From Flavonifractor sp. AGMB03687 (GTDB taxonomy: Bacteria > Bacillota > Clostridia > Oscillospirales > Oscillospiraceae): a stretch of DNA of 64,000 nucleotides. Positions 16,910 through 25,447 of this stretch are shown here, piece after piece. The notes beneath the pieces were generated by a model. That model saw only the letters and a list, made by a program, of their open reading frames with translations, ran no database searches and was not told where the DNA came from. The translations under genes and the position numbers were made by a program. The number at the start of each line of letters is the position of its first letter. Positions within the stretch are counted from its first letter, which is position 1. The stretch covers positions 186,001-250,000 of the forward strand of contig NZ_JADKZI010000004.1 of assembly GCF_017811815.1 (NCBI RefSeq), given 5' to 3'.

Positions 16910-18718
16910 TTACAGCAGATCTTTGGCCTTGGCCAGATCGCTCTGGCTCAGGGCACCGAAACCGGCGTTGGTCACCAGGGTCTGGCCCTCCTCGGTAAGC
17001 AGGAAGGCGGCCAGCTTACGGGCAGGAGAATCTGCCGGTTCATCGGAGCAGAATACCAGGTAGTTGTACCCTGCCAGAGGGTAGCTGCCATCGGCAATCG
17101 TTTCCTCCGAAGGCGCTACGCCGTCCACCGCCAGCAGCTTCAGGTCCCCGCCGCTGGAATCCAGCAGCAGCCAATAGCTGTTTACATAATAGTAGTACAC
17201 ACTGTAGCCCATGGCATAGGCCAGCGGATCGGCCGTCTTGGCCTCGGCCACATCGGTAAGGGCGGAGGACATGGCATAGGAGGTAAGTACATTGTGCACG
17301 TCGGGGCTGAGGGACAGCTTGCCCCCCTCCAGGAAATACTGCTCCATCAGGGCGTGGGAGCCGCTGTCCACGTTGCGGCGGTAGGGCAGCAGTCCGGCGT
17401 CCGGACCGCCCACCTGGCTCCAGTTGTCGTACTTGCCCCAGACATAGATGTCCTGGATCTGCTGGCGGGTAAGGCCGGTGATGCTGTTCTCCGCATTGGT
17501 GAAGAACACCATGGCATCGTAGGCAATGGGGATGCACGTCAGCTCCACCCCGGCCTCTTTGGCCAGGTCCTTCAGATCCTCCGAGGGCAGGGTGGCAGCA
17601 AAGAGGGCGTCCACCTCCCCGCTGATAAGCCGCTCATAGGACTCATGGCTCTTGGAGTGGCTCTCCGGGAACTGGGGATGGCGCTCATAGTTAGTGAACA
17701 GGGCCCCGTACAGGGTGGTGGTATAGGGATAGGTGGAGGTGGACCCATCCACCACCGGCATCTCCCGGTCAAAGCCCAGGTCGATGGCGGTCTGTTTGGG
17801 GTACCAAGTGGTCCACTGGCGGACGTTGTCCATAAAGGTAATGACCTCGCCCCGGGTGGCCCCCAGGTCCCACTGGGCCAGCCGCTCGGTCTTCTCCTCT
17901 CCATACAGCTCGTCGGTCTCCCCGGTGCCCTGGATGGTATAAATCCCGTTGGAATACTCGTCCTCAAAGGCCAGGTAGGCCCCCAGAGCCCAGTCGGGGA
18001 TCTGGTCCGCGTCCCCCAGTGTCAGCTGGGACCGGTTCCCATTCTCCGGAATGGTGACCCAGCCCACATACTCCATGGCTCGGGCCAGCATGACGGTAAA
18101 CTCTCCCCGGGTCACCATGCGGGTGGGGTTGAAGTTGGTATCCGCCGCAGCAAGGCCGGCCGCCCTGGCGGCAGAAGCGGCATCATAGTACCAGTCATCG
18201 GGGGACACGTCCTCATAGCCAGGGTCACCGGCAGATTTCAGGCTCAGCAGACGGCACACCATGGTAAAGGCCTCCGCCCGGGTGATGGTCTGGTCTGGGT
18301 TCAGGTTACCGGCTCCATCCCCCTTGACCACACCACGCAAATAGAGTTCCTCCGTACCGCCGGGGGGATAATAGTAGGAATGGCCCTGCCAGACCTCAAC
18401 GCAGTCTGGGAACCGGTGCTCCTCTCCCAGGAAAACCTCCAGGGGCCGGTCTGCATCATCCGCAGGCACCGTGGCATAGAGCGCATCCCCCCATATTAGG
18501 TCGCTGCTGAGGGGCACCGGCTCCTTGGTGTCGGCGTACCGCACGCCCACTCTGCGGAGCATGGTCCAGTCCATGTTGTCATCCCGGGTATAGTCCAGGC
18601 GGATGGTTACATAATGTCCGCCCGGCTCAGTCCGTCTCCACGTCTCCTCTCCCTCCGCAGCCAGGGCAGCGGGGCAGAGCAGCGCCAGACAAAGGGTCAG
18701 CGCAAGCAGTCGTTTCAT
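16910..18718 (-). CDS. secreted SLH-domain protein fused to a PstS-like substrate-binding domain
   Basis: This 602-residue protein has a Sec signal (1-20, cleavage likely after ALA). Residues ~127-160, ~168-215 and ~230-300 form three S-layer homology units (GDGAGNLNPDQTITRAEAF, DDWYYDAASAARAAGL, IPDWALGAYLAFED). From about residue 320 to the end lies a periplasmic-binding-protein fold that starts with PVVDGSTSTYPYT and includes RRNVDSGSHALMEQYF, as in PstS-type phosphate-binding proteins. SLH units bind wall polymers, so this is probably a wall-tethered binding protein. The ATG at 18718 has GGAAGTGGAG upstream; GTG at 18727 is an alternative. No transporter genes are adjacent. Confidence 0.85.
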   Translation of the reverse strand: MKRLLALTLCLALLCPAALAAEGEETWRRTEPGGHYVTIRLDYTRDDNMDWTMLRRVGVRYADTKEPVPLSSDLIWGDALYATVPADDADRPLEVFLGEEHRFPDCVEVWQGHSYYYPPGGTEELYLRGVVKGDGAGNLNPDQTITRAEAFTMVCRLLSLKSAGDPGYEDVSPDDWYYDAASAARAAGLAAADTNFNPTRMVTRGEFTVMLARAMEYVGWVTIPENGNRSQLTLGDADQIPDWALGAYLAFEDEYSNGIYTIQGTGETDELYGEEKTERLAQWDLGATRGEVITFMDNVRQWTTWYPKQTAIDLGFDREMPVVDGSTSTYPYTTTLYGALFTNYERHPQFPESHSKSHESYERLISGEVDALFAATLPSEDLKDLAKEAGVELTCIPIAYDAMVFFTNAENSITGLTRQQIQDIYVWGKYDNWSQVGGPDAGLLPYRRNVDSGSHALMEQYFLEGGKLSLSPDVHNVLTSYAMSSALTDVAEAKTADPLAYAMGYSVYYYYVNSYWLLLDSSGGDLKLLAVDGVAPSEETIADGSYPLAGYNYLVFCSDEPADSPARKLAAFLLTEEGQTLVTNAGFGALSQSDLAKAKDLL

Positions 18719-18799
18719 TTGCTCCACTTCCTTTCCATAGTTTCATCATAGCACAGGCATTAGGAAAAGAAGTGACAGTTTTATCACAAAACAGATCCA

Positions 18800-18838
18800 A
18801 AGGTAACAAAAGCTCCGGGAGAAATCCATCTCCCGGAG
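18800..18838 (-). terminator. intrinsic terminator after the alcohol dehydrogenase gene
   Basis: A 10-bp perfect stem (18813-18822 and 18829-18838) with a 6-nt loop is followed on the minus strand by CTTTTGTTACC. Confidence 0.85.
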
Positions 18839-18851
18839 ATTTTCCATCTTT

Positions 18852-19889
18852 TTACAGACCTGTGACCGCCACCTTGATGACCCCGTCCCGCCGGTGTTCA
18901 AAGAGGTCGTAGGCCTCCTCAATGCGGTCCAGGGGATAGGTGTGGGTGATGAGAGCGGTAGTGTCCAGCCTGCCCTGGCCGATGAGCTCCAGGGTGCGGG
19001 CACAGTTGCAGCCATCCACGCCGCCGGTCTTGAAGGTCAGGTTCTTGCCGTACATCTGGGGCAGGGGCAGCACCTGGTCGTCGTCATACAGGGCTACAAC
19101 CGTCACCACGGCGTTGGGTCGGGCGCACTGCCAGGCCAGGCGGAAGGTATCTGGTCCTCCCGCCACCTCCAGCACCACATCGGCGCCGCCGTGGTCGCTG
19201 TGGGCCAGCACGAAGGCCTCCGCCTCCTCCGGCCCCACCGTCAGCACGCCGGGGTAATGGGCCTCCACAAAGGCCCGGCGCAGGGGGGCCCGCTCGCAGA
19301 GGATGATCCGCCGGGGGCTCTGGAGCTGGACACACTGGAGGGTACACAGGCCGGTGGGCCCGCCGCCGATGATGAGCACCGTGTCCTCCGCTGTGATGTT
19401 GGAGATATCTGCTGCCCAGTAGCCGGTGGCCAGGATATCCCCTACGAAGAGGACCTGCCGGTCAGATACCCCATCCGGGATCTTGTCCAGGCCCTGGTCG
19501 GCATAGGGCACCCGGACATACTCGGCCTGTCCGCCATCAATGCGGCAGCCCAGGGCCCAGCCGCCGTTGGGGTCGGTGCAGTTGTTCACCCAGCCGTGCT
19601 GGCAGAAGAAGCAGTGGCCGCAGAAGGTCTCCACGTTGACGGTCACCCGGTCTCCGGGTTTTACCGTGGACACCCCGGCCCCCACCTGCTCCACCACGCC
19701 CACCATCTCATGGCCCACGGTGATACCGGGCACCGCCCGGGGCACCGAACCGTGCTTGATGTGCAGGTCGCTGGTACAGATGCTGGACAGGGTGACCCTG
19801 ACGATGGCATCCCCGTCGTCCAGCAGCTGGGGCTTTGGCTTGTTCTGCAGGGCAAACTTTCCCCGCTCCACATAGGTATAGGCCAGCAT
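18852..19889 (-). CDS. zinc-dependent alcohol dehydrogenase (MDR superfamily)
   Basis: This 345-residue NAD(P)-dependent oxidoreductase has an N-terminal GroES-like domain with catalytic zinc ligands Cys38, His60 and Glu61 (TVGHEMVGVVEQVG). The structural zinc lobe uses Cys90, Cys93, Cys96 and Cys104. A Rossmann domain follows with the nucleotide loop LIIGGGPTGLCTLQC. The alcohol or polyol substrate cannot be read from sequence. GGAGGGAGGGCC precedes the ATG. It is the third gene of an apparent metY-ProX-like-adh operon, 12 bp after the previous stop, and is followed by a terminator. Confidence 0.88.
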   Translation of the reverse strand: MLAYTYVERGKFALQNKPKPQLLDDGDAIVRVTLSSICTSDLHIKHGSVPRAVPGITVGHEMVGVVEQVGAGVSTVKPGDRVTVNVETFCGHCFFCQHGWVNNCTDPNGGWALGCRIDGGQAEYVRVPYADQGLDKIPDGVSDRQVLFVGDILATGYWAADISNITAEDTVLIIGGGPTGLCTLQCVQLQSPRRIILCERAPLRRAFVEAHYPGVLTVGPEEAEAFVLAHSDHGGADVVLEVAGGPDTFRLAWQCARPNAVVTVVALYDDDQVLPLPQMYGKNLTFKTGGVDGCNCARTLELIGQGRLDTTALITHTYPLDRIEEAYDLFEHRRDGVIKVAVTGL

Positions 19890-19901
19890 GGCCCTCCCTC
19901 C

Positions 19902-20459
19902 TTATTCGGCCTCCGGCCAGGGCAGATCCACCAGAATGGGCTTGTGATCCACCGCCGGCAGGAAGCGGTCCAGAAAATCAGACCGGGTCAGCTTCAGGGT
20001 GGTGGTGGAGAAGCAGGGGTGTCCGCTGATAAACTCCCCCTCCAGCAGTTCCCGATCCATCACCAGCTGTACCCTGCCCTCTTTGTCATGTATCAGCTCA
20101 AAGGCGCTGGCCGAGCCGGGGGCTGCCCCCAGCAGGTCCATCATGTGCTCCGGCGTGGCAAAGGACAGCCGGGCGCAGCCCAGCTGGGCGGTCACATCCT
20201 TGGTCTTGAAGGGCTTGTCTCCCGGCATCATCAGCAGATAGAAGTCGGTCTGCTTCCGGTTGGTCAGCAGCAGGTTCTTGCAGATGGGGGCGCCCAGCAC
20301 CTGCTCCACCGCCTTGCAGTCCTCCATGGTATTGGCGTACTCATGGTCGCACCGCTGGTAGGAGATGCCCAGCTGGTCCAGGAAGGCGTAGACCGCCATC
20401 TCGTTGGGGTGGCGCTCCTCCGCCGGCGGGCCGCTGTATACGTTAGGATCCACCACCAT
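19902..20459 (-). CDS. YbaK/ProX-type aminoacyl-tRNA deacylase
   Basis: This 185-residue protein matches free-standing prolyl-tRNA synthetase editing-domain relatives (YbaK, ProXp, PrdX). These hydrolyse mischarged tRNAs such as Ala-tRNA-Pro or Cys-tRNA-Pro. The probable catalytic lysine is Lys61 in APICKNLLLTNRK, and GxxP-type loop residues lie in LLGAAPGSASAFEL. It begins 3 bp after the metY stop and is followed by the alcohol dehydrogenase. Placement beside a sulfhydrylase that makes Cys or homocysteine is consistent with a Cys-related editing role, but specificity cannot be set from this sequence. Confidence 0.85.
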   Translation of the reverse strand: MVVDPNVYSGPPAEERHPNEMAVYAFLDQLGISYQRCDHEYANTMEDCKAVEQVLGAPICKNLLLTNRKQTDFYLLMMPGDKPFKTKDVTAQLGCARLSFATPEHMMDLLGAAPGSASAFELIHDKEGRVQLVMDRELLEGEFISGHPCFSTTTLKLTRSDFLDRFLPAVDHKPILVDLPWPEAE

Positions 20460-20462
20460 CGC

Positions 20463-21746
20463 TTACACTTGCTCCAGGGCGTGGGCCACGTCCTCCAGAA
20501 TGTCGTTGATATCCTCGATGCCCACACTGAGGCGCACCAGATCGGGAGAGACGCCGGCGGCGGCCAGCTCCTCGTCGGTCATCTGGCGGTGGGTGGTGGA
20601 GGCGGGGTGCAGGGTGCAGGTCTTGGCATCGGCCACGTGGGTGGCGATGGAGGCCAGTTCCAGACCGGCCATGAACCTGGAGGCCGCCTCACGGCCGCCC
20701 TTCACGCCGAAGGACACCACGCCGCAGGTGCCGTTGGGCATGTACTTCTGGGCCCGCTCATAGTAGGGATCACCCTCCAGGCCAGGATAGCGCACCCAGG
20801 CCACCTTGGGATGATCCTTCAGGAACTTGGCCACAGCCAGGCCGTTCTCACAGTGCCGGGCCACCCGCAGGGGCAGGGTCTCCAGGCCGATGTTCAGGTA
20901 GTAGCAGTTCTGGGGAGAGGGGATAGCGCCCAGGTCACGCATGAGCTGAACGGTGGCCTTGGTGATGTAGGCCCCCTCCAGGCCGAAGCGCTCGGTGTAG
21001 GTGACGCCGTGGTAGCTCTCGTCGGGGGTGGTCAGGCCAGGGAACTTGTCGGCGTGAGCGTTCCAGTCGAACTTGCCGGAGTCCACAATGGCGCCGCCCA
21101 CCGCGTTGGCGTGGCCGTCCATGTACTTGGTGGTGGAGTGGGTGATGATGTCGGCGCCCCACTCAAAGGGCCGGCAGTTCACCGGGGTGGCGAAGGTGTT
21201 GTCCACAATGAGGGGCACGCCGTGGGCGTGGGCCGCCTTGGCAAACTTCTCAATATCCAGCACGGTGAGGGCCGGGTTGGCAATGGTCTCACCGAACACC
21301 GCCCGGGTCTCGGGCCGGAAGGCCGCGTTCAGCTCCTCCTCGGTGCAGTCCGGGTCCACGAAGGTGAAGTCGATGCCCATCCGCTTCATGGTGACGGCAA
21401 ACAGGTTGTAGGTGCCGCCGTAGATGGAGGAGGAGCACACCACATGCTCGCCGCAGGAGACGATGTTGAAGATGGCATAGAAGGAAGCCGCCTGTCCGGA
21501 GGAGGTGAGCATGGCCGCGGTGCCGCCCTCCAGGGCGCAGATCTTGGCGGCCACGTGGTCGTTGGTGGGGTTCTGCAGGCGGGTATAGAAATAGCCGCTG
21601 GCCTCCAGATCAAAGAGGGCCCCCATCTGCTCGCCGGTGGCGTACCGGAAGGTGGTGGACTGGACGATTGGGATATTCCGGGGCTCTCCGTTTCCGGGGG
21701 TATAGCCGGCGTGGATACACTGGGTACTGATACGGTGCTGGCTCAT
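20463..21746 (-). CDS. metY: O-acetylhomoserine sulfhydrylase (MetY-type)
   Basis: This 427-residue PLP enzyme of the Cys/Met-metabolism family converts O-acetylhomoserine plus sulfide to homocysteine. The PLP lysine is Lys207 in ITHSTTKYMDGH. Other family marks are STTFRYATGEQ near the N-terminus, YTRLQNPT, SSGQAASFYAI and VDNTFATP. Its length exceeds that of cystathionine gamma-synthases and fits the OAH sulfhydrylase branch (often annotated as homocysteine/cysteine synthase). The ATG at 21746 follows AAAGGAAG; the promoter at 21831-21859 drives the three-gene operon. Confidence 0.9.
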   Translation of the reverse strand: MSQHRISTQCIHAGYTPGNGEPRNIPIVQSTTFRYATGEQMGALFDLEASGYFYTRLQNPTNDHVAAKICALEGGTAAMLTSSGQAASFYAIFNIVSCGEHVVCSSSIYGGTYNLFAVTMKRMGIDFTFVDPDCTEEELNAAFRPETRAVFGETIANPALTVLDIEKFAKAAHAHGVPLIVDNTFATPVNCRPFEWGADIITHSTTKYMDGHANAVGGAIVDSGKFDWNAHADKFPGLTTPDESYHGVTYTERFGLEGAYITKATVQLMRDLGAIPSPQNCYYLNIGLETLPLRVARHCENGLAVAKFLKDHPKVAWVRYPGLEGDPYYERAQKYMPNGTCGVVSFGVKGGREAASRFMAGLELASIATHVADAKTCTLHPASTTHRQMTDEELAAAGVSPDLVRLSVGIEDINDILEDVAHALEQV

Positions 21747-21830
21747 GGCGTGATTCTTCCTTTCTTTGCGAGGGGCGGGCAAGGATGCCTGTATCGCTGT
21801 AATGCTATAACGTGTGAAACAATATGTGGT

Positions 21831-21859
21831 ATGTTACACCCGGCCGGTCCGGTTGTCAA
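21831..21859 (-). promoter_or_regulatory. promoter of the metY operon
   Basis: On the minus strand TTGACA (21854-21859) and TAACAT (21831-21836) are spaced 17 bp apart. The -35 overlaps the stop codon of the upstream GerMN gene. No S-box or T-box structure was recognised in the short leader. Confidence 0.65.
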
Positions 21860-22773
21860 GAACCGGTCTCCGACAGGGAGGTGTCCGGGATGAGCGCCCG
21901 GTCCAGGGGCAGGCCGCCCACCGCCGGGGCGGGCTCCCCGTCAATGTAGAGCTGTACCGCCTCCACCCCGTCCAGCTCGCACAGGGTGTTCACCATGGCG
22001 TACACGGTGAGGGCGGCAGTCTGTTCCGACCTGGGCAGGCCGTCGATGTACTCCTGGGACAGGTCCACCACGCAGACCCCGTCCTGGAGCTCCACCGAGC
22101 GGATCTGGCTGCCCTCGGGCAGGCAGGAGAGCAGCTCGCCCTCCGGTCCGTCGGCCCAGGCCGCCAGAACGGCCTGCACCAGGGTCTGGTCCACGGTCTT
22201 GACGATCTGCCGCCGCTCCACGCTCAGCGCGCGGCCGCCGGGCTTCAGGTACCAGAGGTCCACGCCCAGCGACATAGGCTCATCGGCCCCGCCGGCCAGC
22301 AGAATATTTTCCATCGACAGCTGCTGGGTGGTGCGGTAGGGCAGCTCATGACCCTCCACGGTGACGTAGACCGAGTCCACATCCTCCAGCTGGCAGAAAG
22401 TCAGGGCCAGACAGGCATCGGCCAGGGTCAGGTCCACGCCGGACAGGCTGTAGTAGTGGTCGGACAGATCCAGGTGGAGCCGTCCCTCCTCCAGCTGCCA
22501 CTCCAGCAGCTGAAGGCCGCTGGGAAAGGGGGAGGTCAGCCCGGCAGACTGGGGCTGGGACAGCAGCAGGTCCATCAAAGCGGTCACGGCCTCCTGCCCG
22601 CCGGACAGGGTACGGCGTTCTCCCGCTACCGCCGACTCGCTTTGCTGGTTGGAGAGGGCAGAATAATAGACCAGGTAGGTCTGGCCCGTTCCTCCGCTGC
22701 TCTCCCGGGAGGCACACCCCCCTGCCGCCAGCAGGGCGGCGCACAGCAGCAGCACAGCGCCTCGTTTACCCAT
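21856..22773 (-). CDS. GerMN-domain lipoprotein
   Basis: This 305-residue lipoprotein has an AAGGC cleavage site near residue 20. It contains two GerMN domains (about 50-165 and 190-300). The repeated pattern is a basic region for counting or spacing (AVTALMDLLLSQP; LVQAVLAAWADGP), then a strand rich in Leu/Val/Asp (VDLSQEYIDGLP). GerMN domains occur in spore-germination protein GerM and in LpqB. The ATG at 22773 overlaps the kinase end by 8 bp, so this is the third gene of a response regulator-kinase-lipoprotein operon. It resembles the MtrAB-LpqB arrangement, where the lipoprotein modulates the kinase. Confidence 0.85.
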   Translation of the reverse strand: MGKRGAVLLLCAALLAAGGCASRESSGGTGQTYLVYYSALSNQQSESAVAGERRTLSGGQEAVTALMDLLLSQPQSAGLTSPFPSGLQLLEWQLEEGRLHLDLSDHYYSLSGVDLTLADACLALTFCQLEDVDSVYVTVEGHELPYRTTQQLSMENILLAGGADEPMSLGVDLWYLKPGGRALSVERRQIVKTVDQTLVQAVLAAWADGPEGELLSCLPEGSQIRSVELQDGVCVVDLSQEYIDGLPRSEQTAALTVYAMVNTLCELDGVEAVQLYIDGEPAPAVGGLPLDRALIPDTSLSETGS

Positions 22774-24238
22774 GGTCTGCCCCTCCCTTCTCCGTCCAAA
22801 GCGGGAATGTGACGGTAAAGCAGGTCCCACCCTGCTCCCGCCGCGTAGCGGTCACGGAGCCGCCGTGCTGGCGCACCGTATCCCGCACGATGGACAGGCC
22901 CAGGCCGGTACCGCCGGCGGCCCGGGAGCGGGCCTTGTCCACCCGGTAGAAGCGGTCGAAGATCTTAGGCAGGTCGTCCTCCGGGATACCTACACCGGTG
23001 TCCTCCACCAGCAGAATGACCTGCTCCGCCGTCCGCTTCAGGGTCACGGTCACCGTTCCGCCGGGCAGGTTGTATTTGACCGCGTTCTCCATCAGGTTGA
23101 AGGCCACCTGATACAGATCGTCCTCGGTGGCCCTGATGATGCAGCCGGGCTGCAGAGCCATCTCCAGGGACACATTGGCCGCCCGGGCCAGGGGGGAAAG
23201 CATATGCTCCACCCGCTCCACCACGGCCTTTACGTCCACCGGACTGGTGTGGAGCTCATGGGCGGTATCCAATCGGGTGAGGGTGAGCAGCTTCTCGGTG
23301 ATGCGGGTCAGCCGCTCGGCCTCATCTCCGATGTCGGTCAAAAACTCCCGGGCCGTCTCGCTGTCCATATGGTCGGCCTGAAGGATGGAGTCGGTGAGCA
23401 GGCGGATGGAGGCCAGCGGGGTTTTCAGCTCGTGGGAGGCATCGGACACGAAGCGGCGGCGCACCTCCTCCGTGGTCTGAAGGCGGCCGGTGAGCTCGTT
23501 GAACTCGTCGGCCAGGCGGCTGAGCTCGTCCCCGCCCCTGACGGTGACCCGGTGACTGTACTCGCCCTGGCGCACCGTATGGATGCCCCGCAGCAGCTGG
23601 GCGATCCGCCGGGTGAGGGCCTTGGAGAACACAATACCCATGGCCGCCGTCACCACACAGATCACGATGGAGAGGGTACGCAGATTGGTCTGGATGCCCT
23701 GGAGCAGCGCCCCCTGTTCCGCGTCGTACTCATAGAGGTAGACCGCACCCTGGGTCATGGAGCGGTAGGTGACGGGAACCGCCGCCCGGCTGCACAGGGC
23801 ACCGCCGGTATACTCCGACCGGAACACATCGTTGCCCTGCAAAGCGGTGACGATCTCCCAGATCATGGCGTACTGGCCCACGGTGTCGGAGCGCTGGCTG
23901 CCCTCCTGGAAGTCGCACAGCACCATGCCGTTGGTATCGGTGACCACCACCCGGGTCACGCCCAGGCTGCCCAGCAGCAGGCTCACCGTCCGGGTGGCGC
24001 CCTCCTGGGTCAGGGCCTCCGGCCCGGTGGCCAGCGCGGAGGCCAGCACCGAGGCCTGATTTTGCAGGGAGGTCTGCTTGGACTGGTAGGCCAGGGTCTG
24101 GGACACCTTCAGCGGGTAGGTGTTGAGCAGCACCACCACTGCCGCCACAATAACCAGATAGGTCAGGGCGTACTTGGTCTGCAAAGACCGCCAGAAGGGC
24201 ACACGGCGGACCTGCTCCTCCTTTTCTCTCTTATCCAT
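22766..24238 (-). CDS. sensor histidine kinase with HAMP domain (WalK/MtrB-like)
   Basis: This 490-residue kinase has TM1 at about 25-45, an extracytoplasmic single-Cache-like region (~50-185) and TM2 at ~186-206. HAMP (207-258, ending ELSRLADEFNELTGRLQ) leads to the H-box VSDASHELKTPLAS with His269. The ATPase part has NLMENAVKYNLPGG, DTGVGIP and GTGLGLSIVRDTV. Its ATG overlaps the regulator stop by 8 bp and its own stop overlaps the GerMN lipoprotein start by 8 bp. The regulator-kinase-GerMN order suggests wall or envelope surveillance. Confidence 0.92.
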   Translation of the reverse strand: MDKREKEEQVRRVPFWRSLQTKYALTYLVIVAAVVVLLNTYPLKVSQTLAYQSKQTSLQNQASVLASALATGPEALTQEGATRTVSLLLGSLGVTRVVVTDTNGMVLCDFQEGSQRSDTVGQYAMIWEIVTALQGNDVFRSEYTGGALCSRAAVPVTYRSMTQGAVYLYEYDAEQGALLQGIQTNLRTLSIVICVVTAAMGIVFSKALTRRIAQLLRGIHTVRQGEYSHRVTVRGGDELSRLADEFNELTGRLQTTEEVRRRFVSDASHELKTPLASIRLLTDSILQADHMDSETAREFLTDIGDEAERLTRITEKLLTLTRLDTAHELHTSPVDVKAVVERVEHMLSPLARAANVSLEMALQPGCIIRATEDDLYQVAFNLMENAVKYNLPGGTVTVTLKRTAEQVILLVEDTGVGIPEDDLPKIFDRFYRVDKARSRAAGGTGLGLSIVRDTVRQHGGSVTATRREQGGTCFTVTFPLWTEKGGADHG

Positions 24239-24917
24239 TCTTCAGATAATAGCCCACGCCCCACTTGGTGAGGATATACTGGGGGTTGGCCGGGTCCAGC
24301 TCCAGCTTCTCCCGCAGGCGGCGGACATGGACGTCCACTGTCCGGTAGTCACCGGCGTATTCATAGCCCCACACCACGTTGAGCAGGTTTTCCCGGCTGT
24401 ACACCCGTCCGGGGTTGCGCATGAGCAGCTCCATCAGGTCAAATTCCTTGGCCGTCAGATCCACGCTCTTGCCGTCCTTCCAGGCGGCACGGGCGTCGGG
24501 GTCCAGGGTGATGTGGCCCATGACCAGCTTGCCGCTGCCCCCCTTCTGCTGGGCCGCCATGCCGGCCCGGCGGAGCAGGGCCCGCACCCGGGCCTTCAGC
24601 TCCAGAATGTTGAAGGGCTTGGTAATATAGTCGTCGGCGCCGCACTCAAAGCCGATGATCTTGTCGGTATCCTCGCTGCGGGCGGTAAGCATGATGATGG
24701 GCACGTTGGAAAACTCCCGGATGCGCATGCAGGCCTGCAGGCCATCGATCTTGGGCATCATCAGGTCCAGAATGATGAGGTCGAAGCTGCCGCTGCGGGC
24801 CAGCTCCACCGCCTCCTCCCCGTCATAGCCGGCCTCCACCTGGTAGCCCTCGCTCTCCAGGTTGAACTTGATGCCCTTGACCAGTACTTTTTCGTCGTCT
24901 ACAACCAGTATCTTCAA
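24231..24917 (-). CDS. OmpR-family response regulator (WalR/MtrA-like)
   Basis: This 228-residue regulator has a receiver with VVDDEK, phospho-acceptor Asp51 in LIILDLMMP and Lys in ITKPFN. The winged-helix output has LTAKEFDLMELL and YRTVDVHVRRLREKL, close to WalR/MtrA-type proteins. The start is the TTG at 24917, because AAAGGAGG lies seven bases before it; another in-frame TTG at 24947 has no such site. The gene begins 26 bp after the ComEA-like stop and is coupled to the kinase. Confidence 0.92.
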   Translation of the reverse strand: MKILVVDDEKVLVKGIKFNLESEGYQVEAGYDGEEAVELARSGSFDLIILDLMMPKIDGLQACMRIREFSNVPIIMLTARSEDTDKIIGFECGADDYITKPFNILELKARVRALLRRAGMAAQQKGGSGKLVMGHITLDPDARAAWKDGKSVDLTAKEFDLMELLMRNPGRVYSRENLLNVVWGYEYAGDYRTVDVHVRRLREKLELDPANPQYILTKWGVGYYLKNG

Positions 24918-24943
24918 GGTATATCCTCCTTTGCGTCCATACT

Positions 24944-25357
24944 TCAAGAAACCGTCACCAGATCGATGAGCCCCTCCAGGATACCCTCGCCAATGCCGCT
25001 CACCCGGGTCAGATCCTCTGGGATGCGGAAGGGGCCGTTGGCCTCCCGGTCCGCGATGATATCCTCCGCCCGCTTCTCTCCGATACCGGGCAGGGTCATC
25101 AGCTCCTCCTTGGTGGCCGTGTTCAGATCGATCTTTCCTTCCGCCGACGGCGTAGCCGCCTCCGGAGAGGTCTGGGGCGTCGGCTCTACCGACGGGACGG
25201 TCTGGACCACCACCGCGGTATTCTGGGCCAGCAGATCCTCCGTCTCCACCCGCACCGGCTGAGCACTGGAGGCGCCCCGGAGGAACCAGCCAGCCGCGAA
25301 AGCTGCAAAGGCGGCGGCCAGCAGCAGTGAGATCAGTTCCAGTTTGGAAATCTTCAT
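24944..25357 (-). CDS. ComEA-like membrane-anchored helix-hairpin-helix protein
   Basis: This 137-residue protein has one N-terminal TM anchor (about 9-28) and a Pro/Thr/Glu-rich linker. Its C-terminal pair of helix-hairpin-helix motifs covers residues ~78-135 (KIDLNTATKEELMTLPGIG, then VSGIGEGILEGLIDLV). This is the DNA-binding domain of ComEA, the late-competence DNA receptor. The SLBB domain between anchor and HhH found in many ComEA proteins is missing, so it is a short form. Whether the organism is transformable is unknown; it precedes the WalRK-like operon with 26 bp between. Confidence 0.85.
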   Translation of the reverse strand: MKISKLELISLLLAAAFAAFAAGWFLRGASSAQPVRVETEDLLAQNTAVVVQTVPSVEPTPQTSPEAATPSAEGKIDLNTATKEELMTLPGIGEKRAEDIIADREANGPFRIPEDLTRVSGIGEGILEGLIDLVTVS

Positions 25358-25378
25358 GATTTTGTAACCGCCTTCCCG

Positions 25379-25407
25379 TTGCTTCCAGGTGTAGGGTTTG
25401 CTATAAT
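25379..25407 (+). promoter_or_regulatory. sigma-A promoter of the carboxypeptidase gene
   Basis: TTGCTT (25379-25384) and TATAAT (25402-25407) are spaced 17 bp apart, about 40 bp before the carboxypeptidase ATG. Confidence 0.7.
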
Positions 25408-25447
25408 GGTTTTGCATTTATTATACCATAGAAAAAGGGAGTTTCCT

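Noticed and set aside
18894-21893. Very long open frame (999 codons) on the plus strand
   Set aside because: It is antisense to adh, the ProX-like gene and metY. The product is rich in His, Gly and Gln without domains, as expected from reading high-GC genes backwards.
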